DNA of 64,000 nt from Akkermansiaceae bacterium (lineage in GTDB: Bacteria > Verrucomicrobiota > Verrucomicrobiia > Verrucomicrobiales > Akkermansiaceae): contig JAHCBC010000001.1 in NCBI GenBank assembly GCA_019634595.1, positions 682,001 to 746,000 on the forward strand, in the 5' to 3' direction. Under the pieces are notes generated by a model. That model saw only the letters and a program-made list of their open reading frames with translations. It ran no database searches and was not told the DNA's origin. Below are positions 1 to 8,826 of this stretch, in pieces. How positions within the stretch are numbered: position 1 is the stretch's first letter; the number at the start of each line of letters is the position of its first letter. The position numbers and the translations under genes are program-made.

Positions 1-1
1 G

Positions 2-394
2 CGGCGGAAGCAGGCGGCGACGGAGATGAAGAAGCGCTACAAGGTTCTGGGGCATCCCACCTTGCTGCTGCTCAATCCCAGCGGTGAGGTGATCGGACGC
101 TACCGCGGCTACAAGCGCGGCGACGCGGATTTCACATGGGGCTTGCTCAAGCAGGGCGAGATCGCTTCCGCCACCGCCTACGGGCAACTGCGGAAAAATC
201 TGGAGAAGAAAGGCTACCGGGAGTGGCAGGACACGAAGGGGCGCAAGGTCTTCGCCAAGCTCCTCAACTACCATCAGGGGAACCTTGTTCTGATAGAGCC
301 GGACGGACTCCGTTCGCAGACCAAAGAGACGCGGCTGTCCTCCCAGGACCGGGAGTGGATCAAGCAGCAGAAAATGCTGCGGGGCATCCAGTGA
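2..394 (+). CDS. Thioredoxin-like protein with C-terminal SHD1-like domain (5' partial)
   Basis: The reading frame is open from the left edge, so the N-terminus with any CxxC motif lies outside the window. The visible start of the protein is the second half of a thioredoxin fold: a cis-proline segment (GHPTLLLLNPSGEVIGRYRGY) of the kind that closes the active site. The last ~65 residues (YREWQDTKGRKVFAKLL...) resemble the SHD1-like beta domain that is common in secreted proteins of Planctomycetes and Verrucomicrobia. The gene stops 63 bp before trxB on the same strand, which suggests a shared redox role. An internal ATG at 26 exists but would cut the thioredoxin fold. Whether the protein is exported cannot be seen. 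Confidence 0.75.
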   Translation, partial: RRKQAATEMKKRYKVLGHPTLLLLNPSGEVIGRYRGYKRGDADFTWGLLKQGEIASATAYGQLRKNLEKKGYREWQDTKGRKVFAKLLNYHQGNLVLIEPDGLRSQTKETRLSSQDREWIKQQKMLRGIQ

Positions 395-457
395 AGGGGT
401 TGACGGATCGTGCGATCCGTCCGAATACTCCTACGCGCCACAGCGCCTCCCTGAATC

Positions 458-1384
458 ATGGAAAACGTCATCATCATCGGCACCGGATGTGCCGGATACA
501 CCGCCGCGATCTATACCGCCCGCGCCAATCTTTCGCCGCTCCTTCTGTCCGGAACCCAGCCTGGAGGCCAGCTCACCACCACCACGGAAGTCGAGAACTT
601 CCCCGGCTTCCCGCAGGGCATCATGGGGCCGGAACTGATGATGAACATGCAGAGCCAGGCGGAGAAATTCGGCGCCCGCATCGCATGGGCCAGCGTGGAG
701 TCCGTGGAGAAGCGGGCCGACGGGACCTTCCTGCTCAAAGCAGGGGAGGAATCCTTCGAGGCGAAAACCGTGATCATCGCTACCGGCGCCGCACCCCGGC
801 ATCTGGGCCTGCCGAATGAGAAACAGCTCATCGGCCATGGCCTCACTTCCTGCGCCACCTGTGATGGAGCGTTCTACCGGGATGTGCCTGTTGCTGTCAT
901 CGGGGGTGGTGACAGCGCCTGTGAGGAAGCGGGATTCCTCACCCGCTTCGCCAGCAAGGTCTATCTCATCCACCGGCGGGAGGAACTCCGCGCCTCCAAG
1001 ATCATGGCGGACCGCGCCTTGGCGAATCCGAAGATCGAGCCGGTGTGGAACTCCGGCGTCACGGAATACCTCACCGATGAAAAAGGTGAGATGCGCGCCG
1101 TGGAGATCACCAATCTCGTGACCGGGGAGAAAAGCGAACTGGAGGTTGCCTGCGTGTTCGTGGCCATCGGCCATGTACCCAACAGCGCCTTCCTCGGTGA
1201 TCTGGTGGATCAGGACGAGAACGGATACATCCTCCAGAACCCGGGGCGGACTTCCACCAAGACTCCGGGACTTTTCGCAGCCGGGGATGTTGCTGACCAC
1301 TATTACCGGCAGGCAATTACCGCTGCGGGGCAAGGCTGCGGTGCCGCGCTGGAAGCGGAACGCTACCTTTCAGAGCACGAATAA
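458..1384 (+). CDS. trxB: Thioredoxin-disulfide reductase
   Basis: The product is a 308-residue FAD/NADPH flavoenzyme that reduces oxidised thioredoxin in the cytoplasm. The FAD-binding [10 protein letters not shown] stands at residues 8-17, the redox-active CATC at 132-135, a second dinucleotide motif GGGDSACEE near 152, and the family C-terminal GDV motif (LFAAGDVAD) near 275. Length and motif order match low-molecular-weight bacterial TrxB. The start is the ATG at 458, directly before the flavin-binding strand. It follows the thioredoxin-like gene and is separated from the next gene by a terminator hairpin. Confidence 0.96.
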   Translation: MENVIIIGTGCAGYTAAIYTARANLSPLLLSGTQPGGQLTTTTEVENFPGFPQGIMGPELMMNMQSQAEKFGARIAWASVESVEKRADGTFLLKAGEESFEAKTVIIATGAAPRHLGLPNEKQLIGHGLTSCATCDGAFYRDVPVAVIGGGDSACEEAGFLTRFASKVYLIHRREELRASKIMADRALANPKIEPVWNSGVTEYLTDEKGEMRAVEITNLVTGEKSELEVACVFVAIGHVPNSAFLGDLVDQDENGYILQNPGRTSTKTPGLFAAGDVADHYYRQAITAAGQGCGAALEAERYLSEHE

Positions 1385-1390
1385 TGCGGC

Positions 1391-1410
1391 AAAAATCCGC
1401 CGGGATTTTT
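1391..1410 (+). terminator. Likely bidirectional terminator after trxB
   Basis: A perfect 8-bp inverted repeat, AAAAATCC-GCCG-GGATTTTT, begins seven bases after the trxB stop codon. The arm ends in five T residues, as expected for a Rho-independent terminator. This is seen directly; its activity is inferred. Confidence 0.6.
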
Positions 1411-1419
1411 GATTTCGCG

Positions 1420-1447
1420 GTGACATTAAAGGAAATATCATTATAAC
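1420..1447 (+). promoter_or_regulatory. Candidate sigma70-type promoter of the FadL-SDR operon
   Basis: A -35-like GTGACA (1420-1425) and a -10-like TATAAC (1442-1447) are separated by 16 bases, directly upstream of the porin gene. The predicted transcription start (about 1453) would fall inside the large palindrome that follows. The match is good but purely by eye. Confidence 0.4.
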
Positions 1448-1475
1448 GGTGTCTTGACTTTCAAGACACCGTTAT
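1443..1475. promoter_or_regulatory. Perfect 14-bp palindrome overlapping the promoter and reaching the start codon
   Basis: ATAACGGTGTCTTG (1443-1456) and its exact reverse complement CAAGACACCGTTAT (1462-1475) flank the five-base spacer ACTTT. The element overlaps the candidate -10 box and ends three bases before the porin ATG. The position suits a repressor operator of TetR type. If transcribed, the same sequence would fold into a stem occluding the ribosome-binding region. No Shine-Dalgarno sequence is visible here. Confidence 0.6.
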
Positions 1476-1478
1476 CCC

Positions 1479-2648
1479 ATGAATAAAACCCAAGGATTCG
1501 CTGCCCTCCTCGCACTAGCTCCAGCATGGGTCCATGCCGCCGGCTACTACCTTCCAAACCAGGATGCCTTCGCGACGGCGAAAGGTAACGCCTTTGTCGC
1601 CACTGCGGATAATCCCTCCGCGGTGTTCTACAACCCTGCGGGGATGACACAGCTTGACAGCCCGGGGTTCCAGATGGGGGCTTACTCCATCGTCCTTGGC
1701 AACGAGGTGAAGATGAACGGGGAGCGGCATGAAGCCCGTGACGAGCTCCAAGTGGCTCCCAGCATTTTCTACGCTGCTCCGTTCAATGAGAAAATCAGCT
1801 ACGGATTCGCGCTGAACAGTCCGTTCGGGCTGGGAACGGAATGGGGGCAGGACACGCCTTTCCGGACCGTGGTGACGGAAGCACGCCTGATGTATGTCAG
1901 CGGTACCTCCGCCATCGCCTACAAGGTGACGGACACGCTCTCCGTGGGGGCCGCGTTTTCGGTCAACTACGCGGATCTCACCCTGGAACAGGGCATCGGC
2001 GGCCCTGGCAGCTATTTCCGCTATGAAGGGAATGGATTGGGCGTTTCAGGCGGTCTCAGCGTGCTCTGGCAACCGGCGGAGAAGCACTCTTTCGGAGCCA
2101 CCTACACCACGAAATCCACTTTCAACCTGGAGGGCAGCACCACTTCCGATCTTCTGGCGAGCGACCACTCCGCAGAACTTGATTTCATGGCCCCTGCACG
2201 GGCATCGATCGGCTACTCATTCCGTCCCAAACCCGGTTGGAACTTTGAGGTCAACGTCGAGTGGTTGGATTGGGATTCCCTGAACACGCTGACCCTGGAG
2301 TCGGATTCCATCGGCGGATCCATGGGGGTTCCTTTCGAATGGAAGTCTTCCTTCATCTACGAAGCAGGTGTTTCCTACACGACTCCCGATGGCTACGTCT
2401 TCGCGGTCGGTTATGATTTCAACGCCAACTCGCAGCCGGATGAGAATTTCACCCCGGGTGTTTCGGATGCGAACCGCCACTGGTTCAACCTTGGTTTCGG
2501 ACGCAAAGGCGAATGCAACGACTGGATGGTAGCCTACCAGTTCGGTTATTCGAACAGGACTGTGGACGATGCGGCGAACGTCCTGGCGAATGGCCGCTAT
2601 GAGTCCCGCCACCACGCCCTGGTCCTTTCCTGGCAGCATCGTTTCTGA
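1479..2648 (+). CDS. FadL/OMPP1/TodX-family outer-membrane transport protein
   Basis: The 389-residue product belongs to the FadL family of outer-membrane beta-barrels that take up long-chain fatty acids and other hydrophobic compounds. It begins with a signal peptide (residues 1-20, cleavage near VHA-AGYY). Next comes the family segment NPSAVFYNPAGM (45-56), and it ends in an aromatic C-terminal strand (LSWQHRF) as expected for BAM-dependent barrel insertion. The following SDR gene starts within its stop codon (ATGA overlap), so the two are translationally coupled. The palindrome just upstream suggests substrate-responsive repression. The exact substrate is not shown by the sequence. Confidence 0.88.
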   Translation: MNKTQGFAALLALAPAWVHAAGYYLPNQDAFATAKGNAFVATADNPSAVFYNPAGMTQLDSPGFQMGAYSIVLGNEVKMNGERHEARDELQVAPSIFYAAPFNEKISYGFALNSPFGLGTEWGQDTPFRTVVTEARLMYVSGTSAIAYKVTDTLSVGAAFSVNYADLTLEQGIGGPGSYFRYEGNGLGVSGGLSVLWQPAEKHSFGATYTTKSTFNLEGSTTSDLLASDHSAELDFMAPARASIGYSFRPKPGWNFEVNVEWLDWDSLNTLTLESDSIGGSMGVPFEWKSSFIYEAGVSYTTPDGYVFAVGYDFNANSQPDENFTPGVSDANRHWFNLGFGRKGECNDWMVAYQFGYSNRTVDDAANVLANGRYESRHHALVLSWQHRF

Positions 2649-3460
2649 TGAGTTCCTCCTCCATAGTCGTCACGGGTGCCAGTTCCGGCATCGGACGTGA
2701 ACTGGCCATCCAGCTCGCGGACACGGGTCGTGAAATCTGGCTGGTGGGGAGGGATGCGGGCCGCCTTGAGGAAACGGCGGATCTGGTCAGGGGGAGGGGT
2801 GCGGTAGCCCATGTGGTCCCTCTCGACCTGACGGACATCGAGCGTACAGGAAACTATCTGACGGAACATTTCCCGGAAGGTAAAGTCATCGATGAAGTGT
2901 ACCTCGCTGCGGCGGTTTCATCGTTCGGAGAGTTCCATGAAACTCTACCGGAAGACTGGGAGAGGTTGTATCACACGAATCTCCTGAGTCCCATCCAGTG
3001 GACCCACCATTTCTACCGGAATATGGTTCCGCACCGCAAAGGGCGGATCGTCCTGATCTCTTCACTCGCCGGATACACAGGCTACCCCACGGCGACCGCC
3101 TATGCGGCGATGAAAGGAGGATTGCTCGGTTTGTTCCGGAGTCTCTGTTTTGAAGCCGGCATGAACGGGGTGTCCCTGCATCTCGTCTCTCCCGGTTATG
3201 TGAAGACCCGGATCTACGAGGCCGCGATTTTCAGGAAGACCTCTTACGAGCAGACCATGAAACTCATCAATGAGATGGGTTTCCCGATGATCACCCCGGA
3301 AAAATCAGCCAGGCTGATCATCCGTGGGGTCGCAAGGAACAAGGCTGAATTCGCGCTTCCCGGCTACGCATCACTCCTCAAGTGGATCGCTCCCAGATTT
3401 CCGTGGATGATCGGGATGGTGCATCGCAAAATGATGAAAAGCTTCCGCCGTTCCGCATGA
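2648..3460 (+). CDS. Short-chain dehydrogenase/reductase (SDR)
   Basis: This 270-residue protein is a classical SDR. The cofactor motif TGASSGIG is at residues 9-16, an NNAG-equivalent region (YLAAAVSS) follows, and the catalytic Ser (ISSLAGY) and Tyr-x-x-x-Lys (YAAMK) are present. The C-terminus after residue ~230 is basic and partly hydrophobic, as in the DltE-like SDRs that act on lipids. Its start overlaps the FadL stop by four bases and its stop overlaps the start of the next SDR, which makes a porin-SDR-SDR operon. A role in oxidising or reducing an imported lipid or alcohol is inferred from that context. Confidence 0.85.
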   Translation: MSSSSIVVTGASSGIGRELAIQLADTGREIWLVGRDAGRLEETADLVRGRGAVAHVVPLDLTDIERTGNYLTEHFPEGKVIDEVYLAAAVSSFGEFHETLPEDWERLYHTNLLSPIQWTHHFYRNMVPHRKGRIVLISSLAGYTGYPTATAYAAMKGGLLGLFRSLCFEAGMNGVSLHLVSPGYVKTRIYEAAIFRKTSYEQTMKLINEMGFPMITPEKSARLIIRGVARNKAEFALPGYASLLKWIAPRFPWMIGMVHRKMMKSFRRSA

Positions 3461-4287
3461 GTCTGAAACCTGCATTCACCCGCGCTTTCTCCGGCAAGAA
3501 CGTGATCCTTACCGGAGGAGCCTCCGGCATCGGACAAGCGATGCTCAAACTTCTGCTGGAAGCTGGCGCGAAGGTGCATGTGCTGGATGCCTCCGCCGAA
3601 GGATTGGCCGCCTTGGAAGGACTTTCTCCAGGGAAAGGGGAGTTCTTCACCCACCTTCTGGACGTCCGGGACCGGGATGCATATGCGGAGGTGATCCGGG
3701 AGATCCGCAGCCGGCATGACGTCATCGACTTCCTTTTCAACAATGCCGGCGTCACGCTGTTGGGTGAGGCTTACAAGATTCCTTTCGACCGCTGGAAGTG
3801 GTTGCTGGACATCAATTTGATGGGGGTGATCCACGGCTCGCATCTGGTCTACCCGACGATGGTTGCGAAGGGCAGGGGCACCATTGTGAACACGGCTTCC
3901 ATTGCCGGCAGTACCGGTTACGCAACCGCAGCCGCCTACACCACCTCAAAGGCGGCTGTGCTGGAGTTCACGCGTTCCTTGCGGGCGGAGGCGGAAGGCC
4001 ATGGCATCCGCGTGATCGCCGCTTGTCCGGGATATGTGGACAGCAACATCTTTGCCCGCGACCGGATTATGGGTGCGGAAAGGGAGGAAATGATCAAGGA
4101 CCTTCCGGTCCCGATGATGACGCCGGATCAGGCGGCATATTGGCTCCTGGAAGGGGTGGCAGCGGGAAAGAACACCGTCATCTTCCCATTCAATGCGAAG
4201 TTACTGTGGACGTTGTCCTGCTGGGCACCATCCCTGATCAAGCCCTTTCACCGGAGGTTTCTGCGCGTGTTCCAGAAGACGGCCTGA
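3457..4287 (+). CDS. Short-chain dehydrogenase/reductase (SDR), second copy
   Basis: A 276-residue SDR with TGGASGIG near the N-terminus, the structural NNAG motif (FLFNNAGVTLLG), a catalytic Ser (NTASIAGS) and YTTSK. The chosen ATG at 3457 overlaps the stop of the preceding SDR (ATGA); an upstream in-frame ATG at 3382 would lie deep inside that gene. The C-terminal ~40 residues are hydrophobic and basic (LLWTLSCWAPSLIKPFHRRF), which suggests membrane association. It is a diverged paralogue of its neighbour, so the pair may catalyse successive steps. The 227 bp that follow contain no gene I can support. Confidence 0.85.
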   Translation: MSLKPAFTRAFSGKNVILTGGASGIGQAMLKLLLEAGAKVHVLDASAEGLAALEGLSPGKGEFFTHLLDVRDRDAYAEVIREIRSRHDVIDFLFNNAGVTLLGEAYKIPFDRWKWLLDINLMGVIHGSHLVYPTMVAKGRGTIVNTASIAGSTGYATAAAYTTSKAAVLEFTRSLRAEAEGHGIRVIAACPGYVDSNIFARDRIMGAEREEMIKDLPVPMMTPDQAAYWLLEGVAAGKNTVIFPFNAKLLWTLSCWAPSLIKPFHRRFLRVFQKTA

Positions 4288-4514
4288 ACAGCGGCATACT
4301 TCAGCTTGCTACGGACTGAATCTGCGGAACCCCTGTCCGAAGGCGTCCCACCGCAGATTGCGAGGATTCCAGATGATCGGCGCCGACAGCGCCACCTTCC
4401 AAGGCAGGCTGAGCCTGGCCCTGCGGATCGGCCTGGAACTCACCAGCGGATGGCTCCGTTCCTTGACGTGGAAGATTGTAATCCCAGGGGACCACGATCC
4501 CTTGATCGACCGGC

Positions 4515-4904
4515 TCAGACCGGGCTTTTCAGCTTCGCCAGTTCCCGCCGCTGGTAGTCGGACGGGCTGATGTCGTAGAACGCCAGAAACTCCCTGTTGA
4601 GGTTCTTGTAGTTGGCGAAACCCAATTGGGTGGCCACTTCCTTGATGGGGGTGCCCTCCCGCAGGAGGTTGCGGGCCACGACCATGCGCTCCTGACGGAG
4701 CCATTCCTTCGCGCCGATGCCGAGGCCTTCCTCGAAAAGACGCCGCAGATGACGCTCGGACACTCCGAGACGGGAGCAAAGCTCCGTTGCGTTGAAACGG
4801 CTTTCGCGGGCGATCGTGGGGAGTGATGCCGGGAAGACATCATTCGCAAAATAGACCAGCAGCCTTCCGTCTTTCTGGGTGATTTCGACTTCGCGCCGTT
4901 TCAC
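4515..4904 (-). CDS. AraC-type HTH transcriptional regulator, DNA-binding domain only
   Basis: The 129-residue product is essentially one AraC/XylS DNA-binding domain: two helix-turn-helix units (ATELCSRLGVSERHLRRLFEEGLG and IKEVATQLGFANYKNLNREFLAFYDISPSDYQR). Only ~45 residues precede it, too few for a normal ligand-binding domain, so any effector sensing is absent or intermolecular. The start is a GTG at 4904, and an in-frame TAG lies just upstream. It lies downstream of the FadL-SDR operon on the opposite strand and could regulate it, but nothing in the sequence proves this. Confidence 0.75.
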   Translation of the reverse strand: MKRREVEITQKDGRLLVYFANDVFPASLPTIARESRFNATELCSRLGVSERHLRRLFEEGLGIGAKEWLRQERMVVARNLLREGTPIKEVATQLGFANYKNLNREFLAFYDISPSDYQRRELAKLKSPV

Positions 4905-4989
4905 AAGGGTGGATTCAGGGGTGGTGTGAACGGGGCCACTCTAGTTCACATTCCTTGTTTGTCAACGCTGCGACCCGTTGGGCACCGGA

Positions 4990-6053
4990 TCAGAGCAAGC
5001 CCAGCGCGGCGGAGATCAGAAGGTCGTCATCGATCAGCCACTTGGCGGTTTCCGCGCCCGGAGTCCTGGCTGGTGCGATGGAGGCGGCTTCCGTGACGTC
5101 GAGCGTGAGGCCTTCGCCGCGGATGCGGCGGATGGTGCCGCCCGCATCATAGACCGCCATGTAGGCTGCCAGAATCCTGACCGCGGATGTGATGACATCG
5201 CTGTCGTCGGTCCGGCCGAGAAGTGCATCCAACGACTTCGCGGTCGGGTCGGATTTCGCCTGCACGCGGGTCGCCAGCTCTGGTGCGCCGACGAGGACGT
5301 CTTCGGCGCCGGCGGCGGTGAGTTGTGCGCCCAGGGCGGCAATGCGTTCCTGCAGGCCGGAAACGGCGAGAGCTTCGGAAAGTTGCTTCTCCAGGGCGCG
5401 GTCGCCAGCTCGATCTGGCGGCTGTGGAGCCGTGCCCAATCCGGGGAACGGAAGGCGGATTCCTCATCATCCCCGGTACGGCGTCCCGCCACTCCGGTCT
5501 GGAGGAAGGAGGCGATCGCCTCGGCCCCCCGTTTCAGGGAGATGCCCGCACACACGGGGGCGAGGGCGAATGAAGCCAGGCGGCTGGAGAGGAGCACGTT
5601 GCCCATGGCCTGCATTTTCGCGCCCAGGAGGGCGTCGCGCTCACGCTTGACGGTGAAGAACTCCATCGCACGGCGCAGCGTCACTTCCAGTTGCGGGATG
5701 TCCCACGGCTTGGTCATGTAACGGAAAATGCCACCTTGGTTGACCGAGCCGATCGCCGCGTCGATGTCGGAGTAGGCCGTCGAGAGGATCTTGATGATGT
5801 CCGGATATTTGTCCGCGATCTTCGAGAGAAAGCCGACACCGGTTTCATTCGGCATGCGCTGGTCCGTCACGATGACACCGATCTCATCCGCATGTTGTTT
5901 GAAGACCGCGAGGGCTTCCACACCGTCTTCCGCTTCAAGAATGCGGAATTTCTCCCCGAAGAGGCGCCGGAAATACTTCCGCGTGGTCGCCTCGTCATCC
6001 ACGAAGAGAATGGCATAACGTTGATAGTCGTAGGAGTCGATGTCTTTGCTCAT
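4990..6053 (-). pseudogene. PhcR-like response regulator with degenerate kinase-like tail, frameshifted
   Basis: The N-terminal ~130 residues form a complete receiver domain: acidic pocket ILFVDDE, phospho-acceptor aspartate in VIVTDQRMPNETG, and lysine in RYMTKPWDIPQLE. The tail resembles a histidine-kinase dimerisation region without an obvious phospho-histidine. Near 5390-5405 the frame changes. The upstream frame degenerates into Arg/Pro-rich sequence after SRQIELATA, while the homologous protein continues in another frame as ALEKQLSEALAVSGLQERIAALG and runs to 4990. Removing two bases (or adding one) in GACCGCGCCCTGGAG restores a ~354-residue protein. This is either a sequencing error or a recent mutation. 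It follows the sensor kinase gene by 58 bp, as in phcBSR operons. Confidence 0.7.
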
Positions 6054-6111
6054 GGATCAGTGGGGAAAAGGAGTGCGGGGGAGGAGGTATCGGGTGAAAA
6101 TCTAGGATGGG

Positions 6112-8826
6112 TCAGGCGACAGGGTCGAGAGCGGAATCTTCCGGTTGCTTGGAAGCCACGCCGGGGAAGGTGAGCCGGAACACGGTGTACTGGGACGGGC
6201 GGCTGTCCACCTCCACGATCGCGCCATGTCCCTGGAGGATCTGGTGGGTGATGGAGAGGCCGAGTCCCATGCCCTTTCCAACGTCCTTCGAGGTGAAGAA
6301 CGGATCGAAGATCTTCTGGAGGTTTTCCGGAGGGATGCCCACGCCGTTGTCGCGCACGGTGAGGGTCCAGCCTTCGCCGACCGGTTCGATGGTGACGTCG
6401 ATGTGTCCGGGAGCGGGTTCGGGGACGGCCGGGCGCTCATGGATGGCATCGATGCTGTTCTGGAAGAAGTTGACGAACACCTGGACGAGCTGGTTCGCGT
6501 TGCCGCGGATCATCGCATGGGGTGGGGCGGTCAACTTGAAGGAGATCTCCTTGCCCACCTGGTGGCTCACCATGCGTTGGGAGCGGGCGATGACTTCGGT
6601 CAGGTCCGCGTCGCCGCTGATGCCGTTGTCCTCACGGGTGAACTGGCGCAGGTCGATGACGATCTGGGAAACCCGTTCCACGCCCTCACGGATGTCCTTC
6701 AGGATATCCTCGAAGTCCTCCTGGTCCTTGTCCGGGAGCGAGCGGGTGAAGGTGGCGAGCGCATGGAGGCCTGCCGTCGCGTAGTTCAGCGGGTTGTTGA
6801 TCTCATGGATGATGCCGGCACTCATCCGGCCCAGCGAGGACAGCTTCTCGTTCCGGACCATCGCGACTTCGTTTTCCTTGATCTGCTCGATCGCGGACTG
6901 GAGTTCCGTGTTGAGATCCAGGAGTTCCCGGCGGATGCGCGCCATGGCGAGCTGGTTCGAAAGCCGGAGGCTCAGTTCCGCCGTGGAGAACGGCTTGGTG
7001 AGGAAGTCGTTCGCGCCGGCCTGGAGGGCGTTGAGCTTCGTCTGCTCATCCGCGCGGGCCGTGAGGATGATGATGGCGGTGCTGCGGGTGGTGTGGTTCT
7101 CGCGGATCCTGCGGCAGGCTTCCACGCCGTCCATTTCCGGCATCATCTGGTCGAGAAGCGCGAGTTGCGGCTGGCGCTGCTGGGCGAGCTGGAATGCCTC
7201 CGCGCCGTCCGCAGCCTCGATGACATCCACATCCTCCAACTGCATCCGCAGGAAGCGCCGGATGTCCGGCTCATCGTCCGCGATGAGAACCAGCGGGCGT
7301 GCGGTGCTGGGGCGGCCACCGATGGAAACCGGCAGGTGAGGTGCCCGCAGCCCGCCGGTGGGGGCGGATGGTGTGGTGGACTGGATCTTGCCGGGTACCG
7401 CCATGGCGGCGCGGCGGTGGAGGTCCGCGATTTTCCCGCCATGCTTGAGGGGTTCCTCGATTTCGACTTCGGTCGTTTCCGGAGCCGTTTCGACCGGGAA
7501 ATTCACGGTGAATTTCGTCCCGACCCCCGGTTGGCTGTCCACCGTGATCTCGCCCTCCATTGCCTGCGTGAGGCTGCGCACCAATGCGAGGCCGATGCCC
7601 GCCCCCTGGAACTTCCGTGTGGAGGAGGTGTCCACCTGCCAGAATCGCTCGAAAATCCGCGGCAGGATATGGGGCGCGATGCCCACTCCGGTGTCCTCCA
7701 CCGTGAGCAGGAGACGGCCTTCTTTGATGTCCACCTTCACATCGATCACTCCGCGGGACGGGGTGAACTTGATGGCGTTGATGACCAGGTTGAGCAGGAT
7801 CTTGTCGAACTTGTCGCGGTCGAGCATGACACGCCCGACGTCGGATTTGCCTTCCCATACCAGGCTGACGCGGTCCTGTTCCGCCAGGTGGCGCAGTGAG
7901 AGCAGCAGGCCGTCCAGATGGGCGTCCATCGCCGTGGCCAGGGTGTTGATGTCGGTGTGGCCCGTATCGAACCGGACGAGATCCAGCAGGTCGTCGATCA
8001 GCTTGAGGAGGCGGAGGCCGTTCTGCTCCAGCATCTGGGTCATCTCCGTCATCTTCGCATCCGGAGGCTGCTTCAGGAGAGACGCTTTCAGCCGCTCGGT
8101 GATGCCGAGCATGATGGTGAGAGGGGTGCGCAACTCGTGGCTGATGTTGGCGAAGAAGTGGGTCTTCGCCTCGTCCAGTTCGCTCAACTGCTTGTTCTGG
8201 CTCTCCAGCAGTTCGTGGGATTTCTCCACCTCGTTGCGCAGGGCGAATTCGCGGAAACGGAGCTGCTCGTAGAAATAGCTGCCCGCCACGACGAAGACGG
8301 AGGTGACGAAAAGGAAATAGCTGTTGTTGAAAAGGATCTGCCGGTTGACGGGTTCCTTCGCCAGCGAAACGCTGAGGGCGTAGAAAACCAGGCACACGCT
8401 GATCATCGCCAGCGATTTCCTGAATGACCACCGCAGCAGCAGGGAGAGTCCCACAAGGACGAGACTGAGGCCCGCGTAATACATCGAGTTGCCGCCACCC
8501 GTCCTCACGATCATCGCACAGATGGCGATGAGCGGGATCACGGCGATGCCGGCGGAGATGAAATGCCCCCTGTCCTCGACGTCGATCCTGCCGAGATGCA
8601 GGAAAATCGTACCAAGAAGGATGAACGAGGCGATGCGGATGAGGAGGAAACTGTTGCCCAGTTCCGGAAAAACGACGTAGTCCAGCGTACACCCGCCGAG
8701 CATGAAGATCGCGGCCAGCAACGCGGCCCGCCGCGAGTTGGAGACGGCGATGCGACCTTCATAGTCACGGAACAGGCGCTTGAACTCAGCGCTGTTCTCA
8801 TGGTGATGGACGACCGTATCAGGCAT
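6112..8826 (-). CDS. Membrane hybrid sensor histidine kinase with two kinase modules (PhcS/CqsS-like)
   Basis: This 904-residue protein starts with about six membrane segments (residues 33-185), a layout shared by the PhcS, LqsS and CqsS autoinducer sensors. A HisKA domain with His230 (FFANISHELRTPL) and an HATPase domain follow (VINAIKF, DTGVGI, GAGIGLAL). A receiver domain (~510-625) carries phospho-acceptor Asp559 in LLDQMMPEMDG. A second kinase core has His674 in GIIHEINNPL and its own ATP lid. The start overlaps the stop of the upstream methyltransferase gene by eight bases, so expression is coupled. Two kinase cores around one receiver is unusual and suggests an internal relay to the downstream regulator. 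Confidence 0.88.
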   Translation of the reverse strand: MPDTVVHHHENSAEFKRLFRDYEGRIAVSNSRRAALLAAIFMLGGCTLDYVVFPELGNSFLLIRIASFILLGTIFLHLGRIDVEDRGHFISAGIAVIPLIAICAMIVRTGGGNSMYYAGLSLVLVGLSLLLRWSFRKSLAMISVCLVFYALSVSLAKEPVNRQILFNNSYFLFVTSVFVVAGSYFYEQLRFREFALRNEVEKSHELLESQNKQLSELDEAKTHFFANISHELRTPLTIMLGITERLKASLLKQPPDAKMTEMTQMLEQNGLRLLKLIDDLLDLVRFDTGHTDINTLATAMDAHLDGLLLSLRHLAEQDRVSLVWEGKSDVGRVMLDRDKFDKILLNLVINAIKFTPSRGVIDVKVDIKEGRLLLTVEDTGVGIAPHILPRIFERFWQVDTSSTRKFQGAGIGLALVRSLTQAMEGEITVDSQPGVGTKFTVNFPVETAPETTEVEIEEPLKHGGKIADLHRRAAMAVPGKIQSTTPSAPTGGLRAPHLPVSIGGRPSTARPLVLIADDEPDIRRFLRMQLEDVDVIEAADGAEAFQLAQQRQPQLALLDQMMPEMDGVEACRRIRENHTTRSTAIIILTARADEQTKLNALQAGANDFLTKPFSTAELSLRLSNQLAMARIRRELLDLNTELQSAIEQIKENEVAMVRNEKLSSLGRMSAGIIHEINNPLNYATAGLHALATFTRSLPDKDQEDFEDILKDIREGVERVSQIVIDLRQFTREDNGISGDADLTEVIARSQRMVSHQVGKEISFKLTAPPHAMIRGNANQLVQVFVNFFQNSIDAIHERPAVPEPAPGHIDVTIEPVGEGWTLTVRDNGVGIPPENLQKIFDPFFTSKDVGKGMGLGLSITHQILQGHGAIVEVDSRPSQYTVFRLTFPGVASKQPEDSALDPVA

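Noticed and set aside
1443..1475. Palindrome as simply the trxB terminator
   Set aside because: A separate terminator-like hairpin already lies at 1391-1410, and this palindrome lacks a U-tract and abuts the next start codon.
4309..4779. Minus-strand frame overlapping and extending past the AraC-type gene
   Set aside because: Its overlap with the AraC helix-turn-helix is in a different frame, and the part in the intergenic region (WKVALSAPIIWNPRNL) matches no family I know; a decayed gene cannot be excluded.
6145..7899. Long plus-strand open frame (584 codons) opposite the hybrid kinase
   Set aside because: The translation is Arg/Gly/Asp/His-rich low-complexity sequence typical of the antisense frame of a GC-rich gene; the minus-strand kinase has clear domains.
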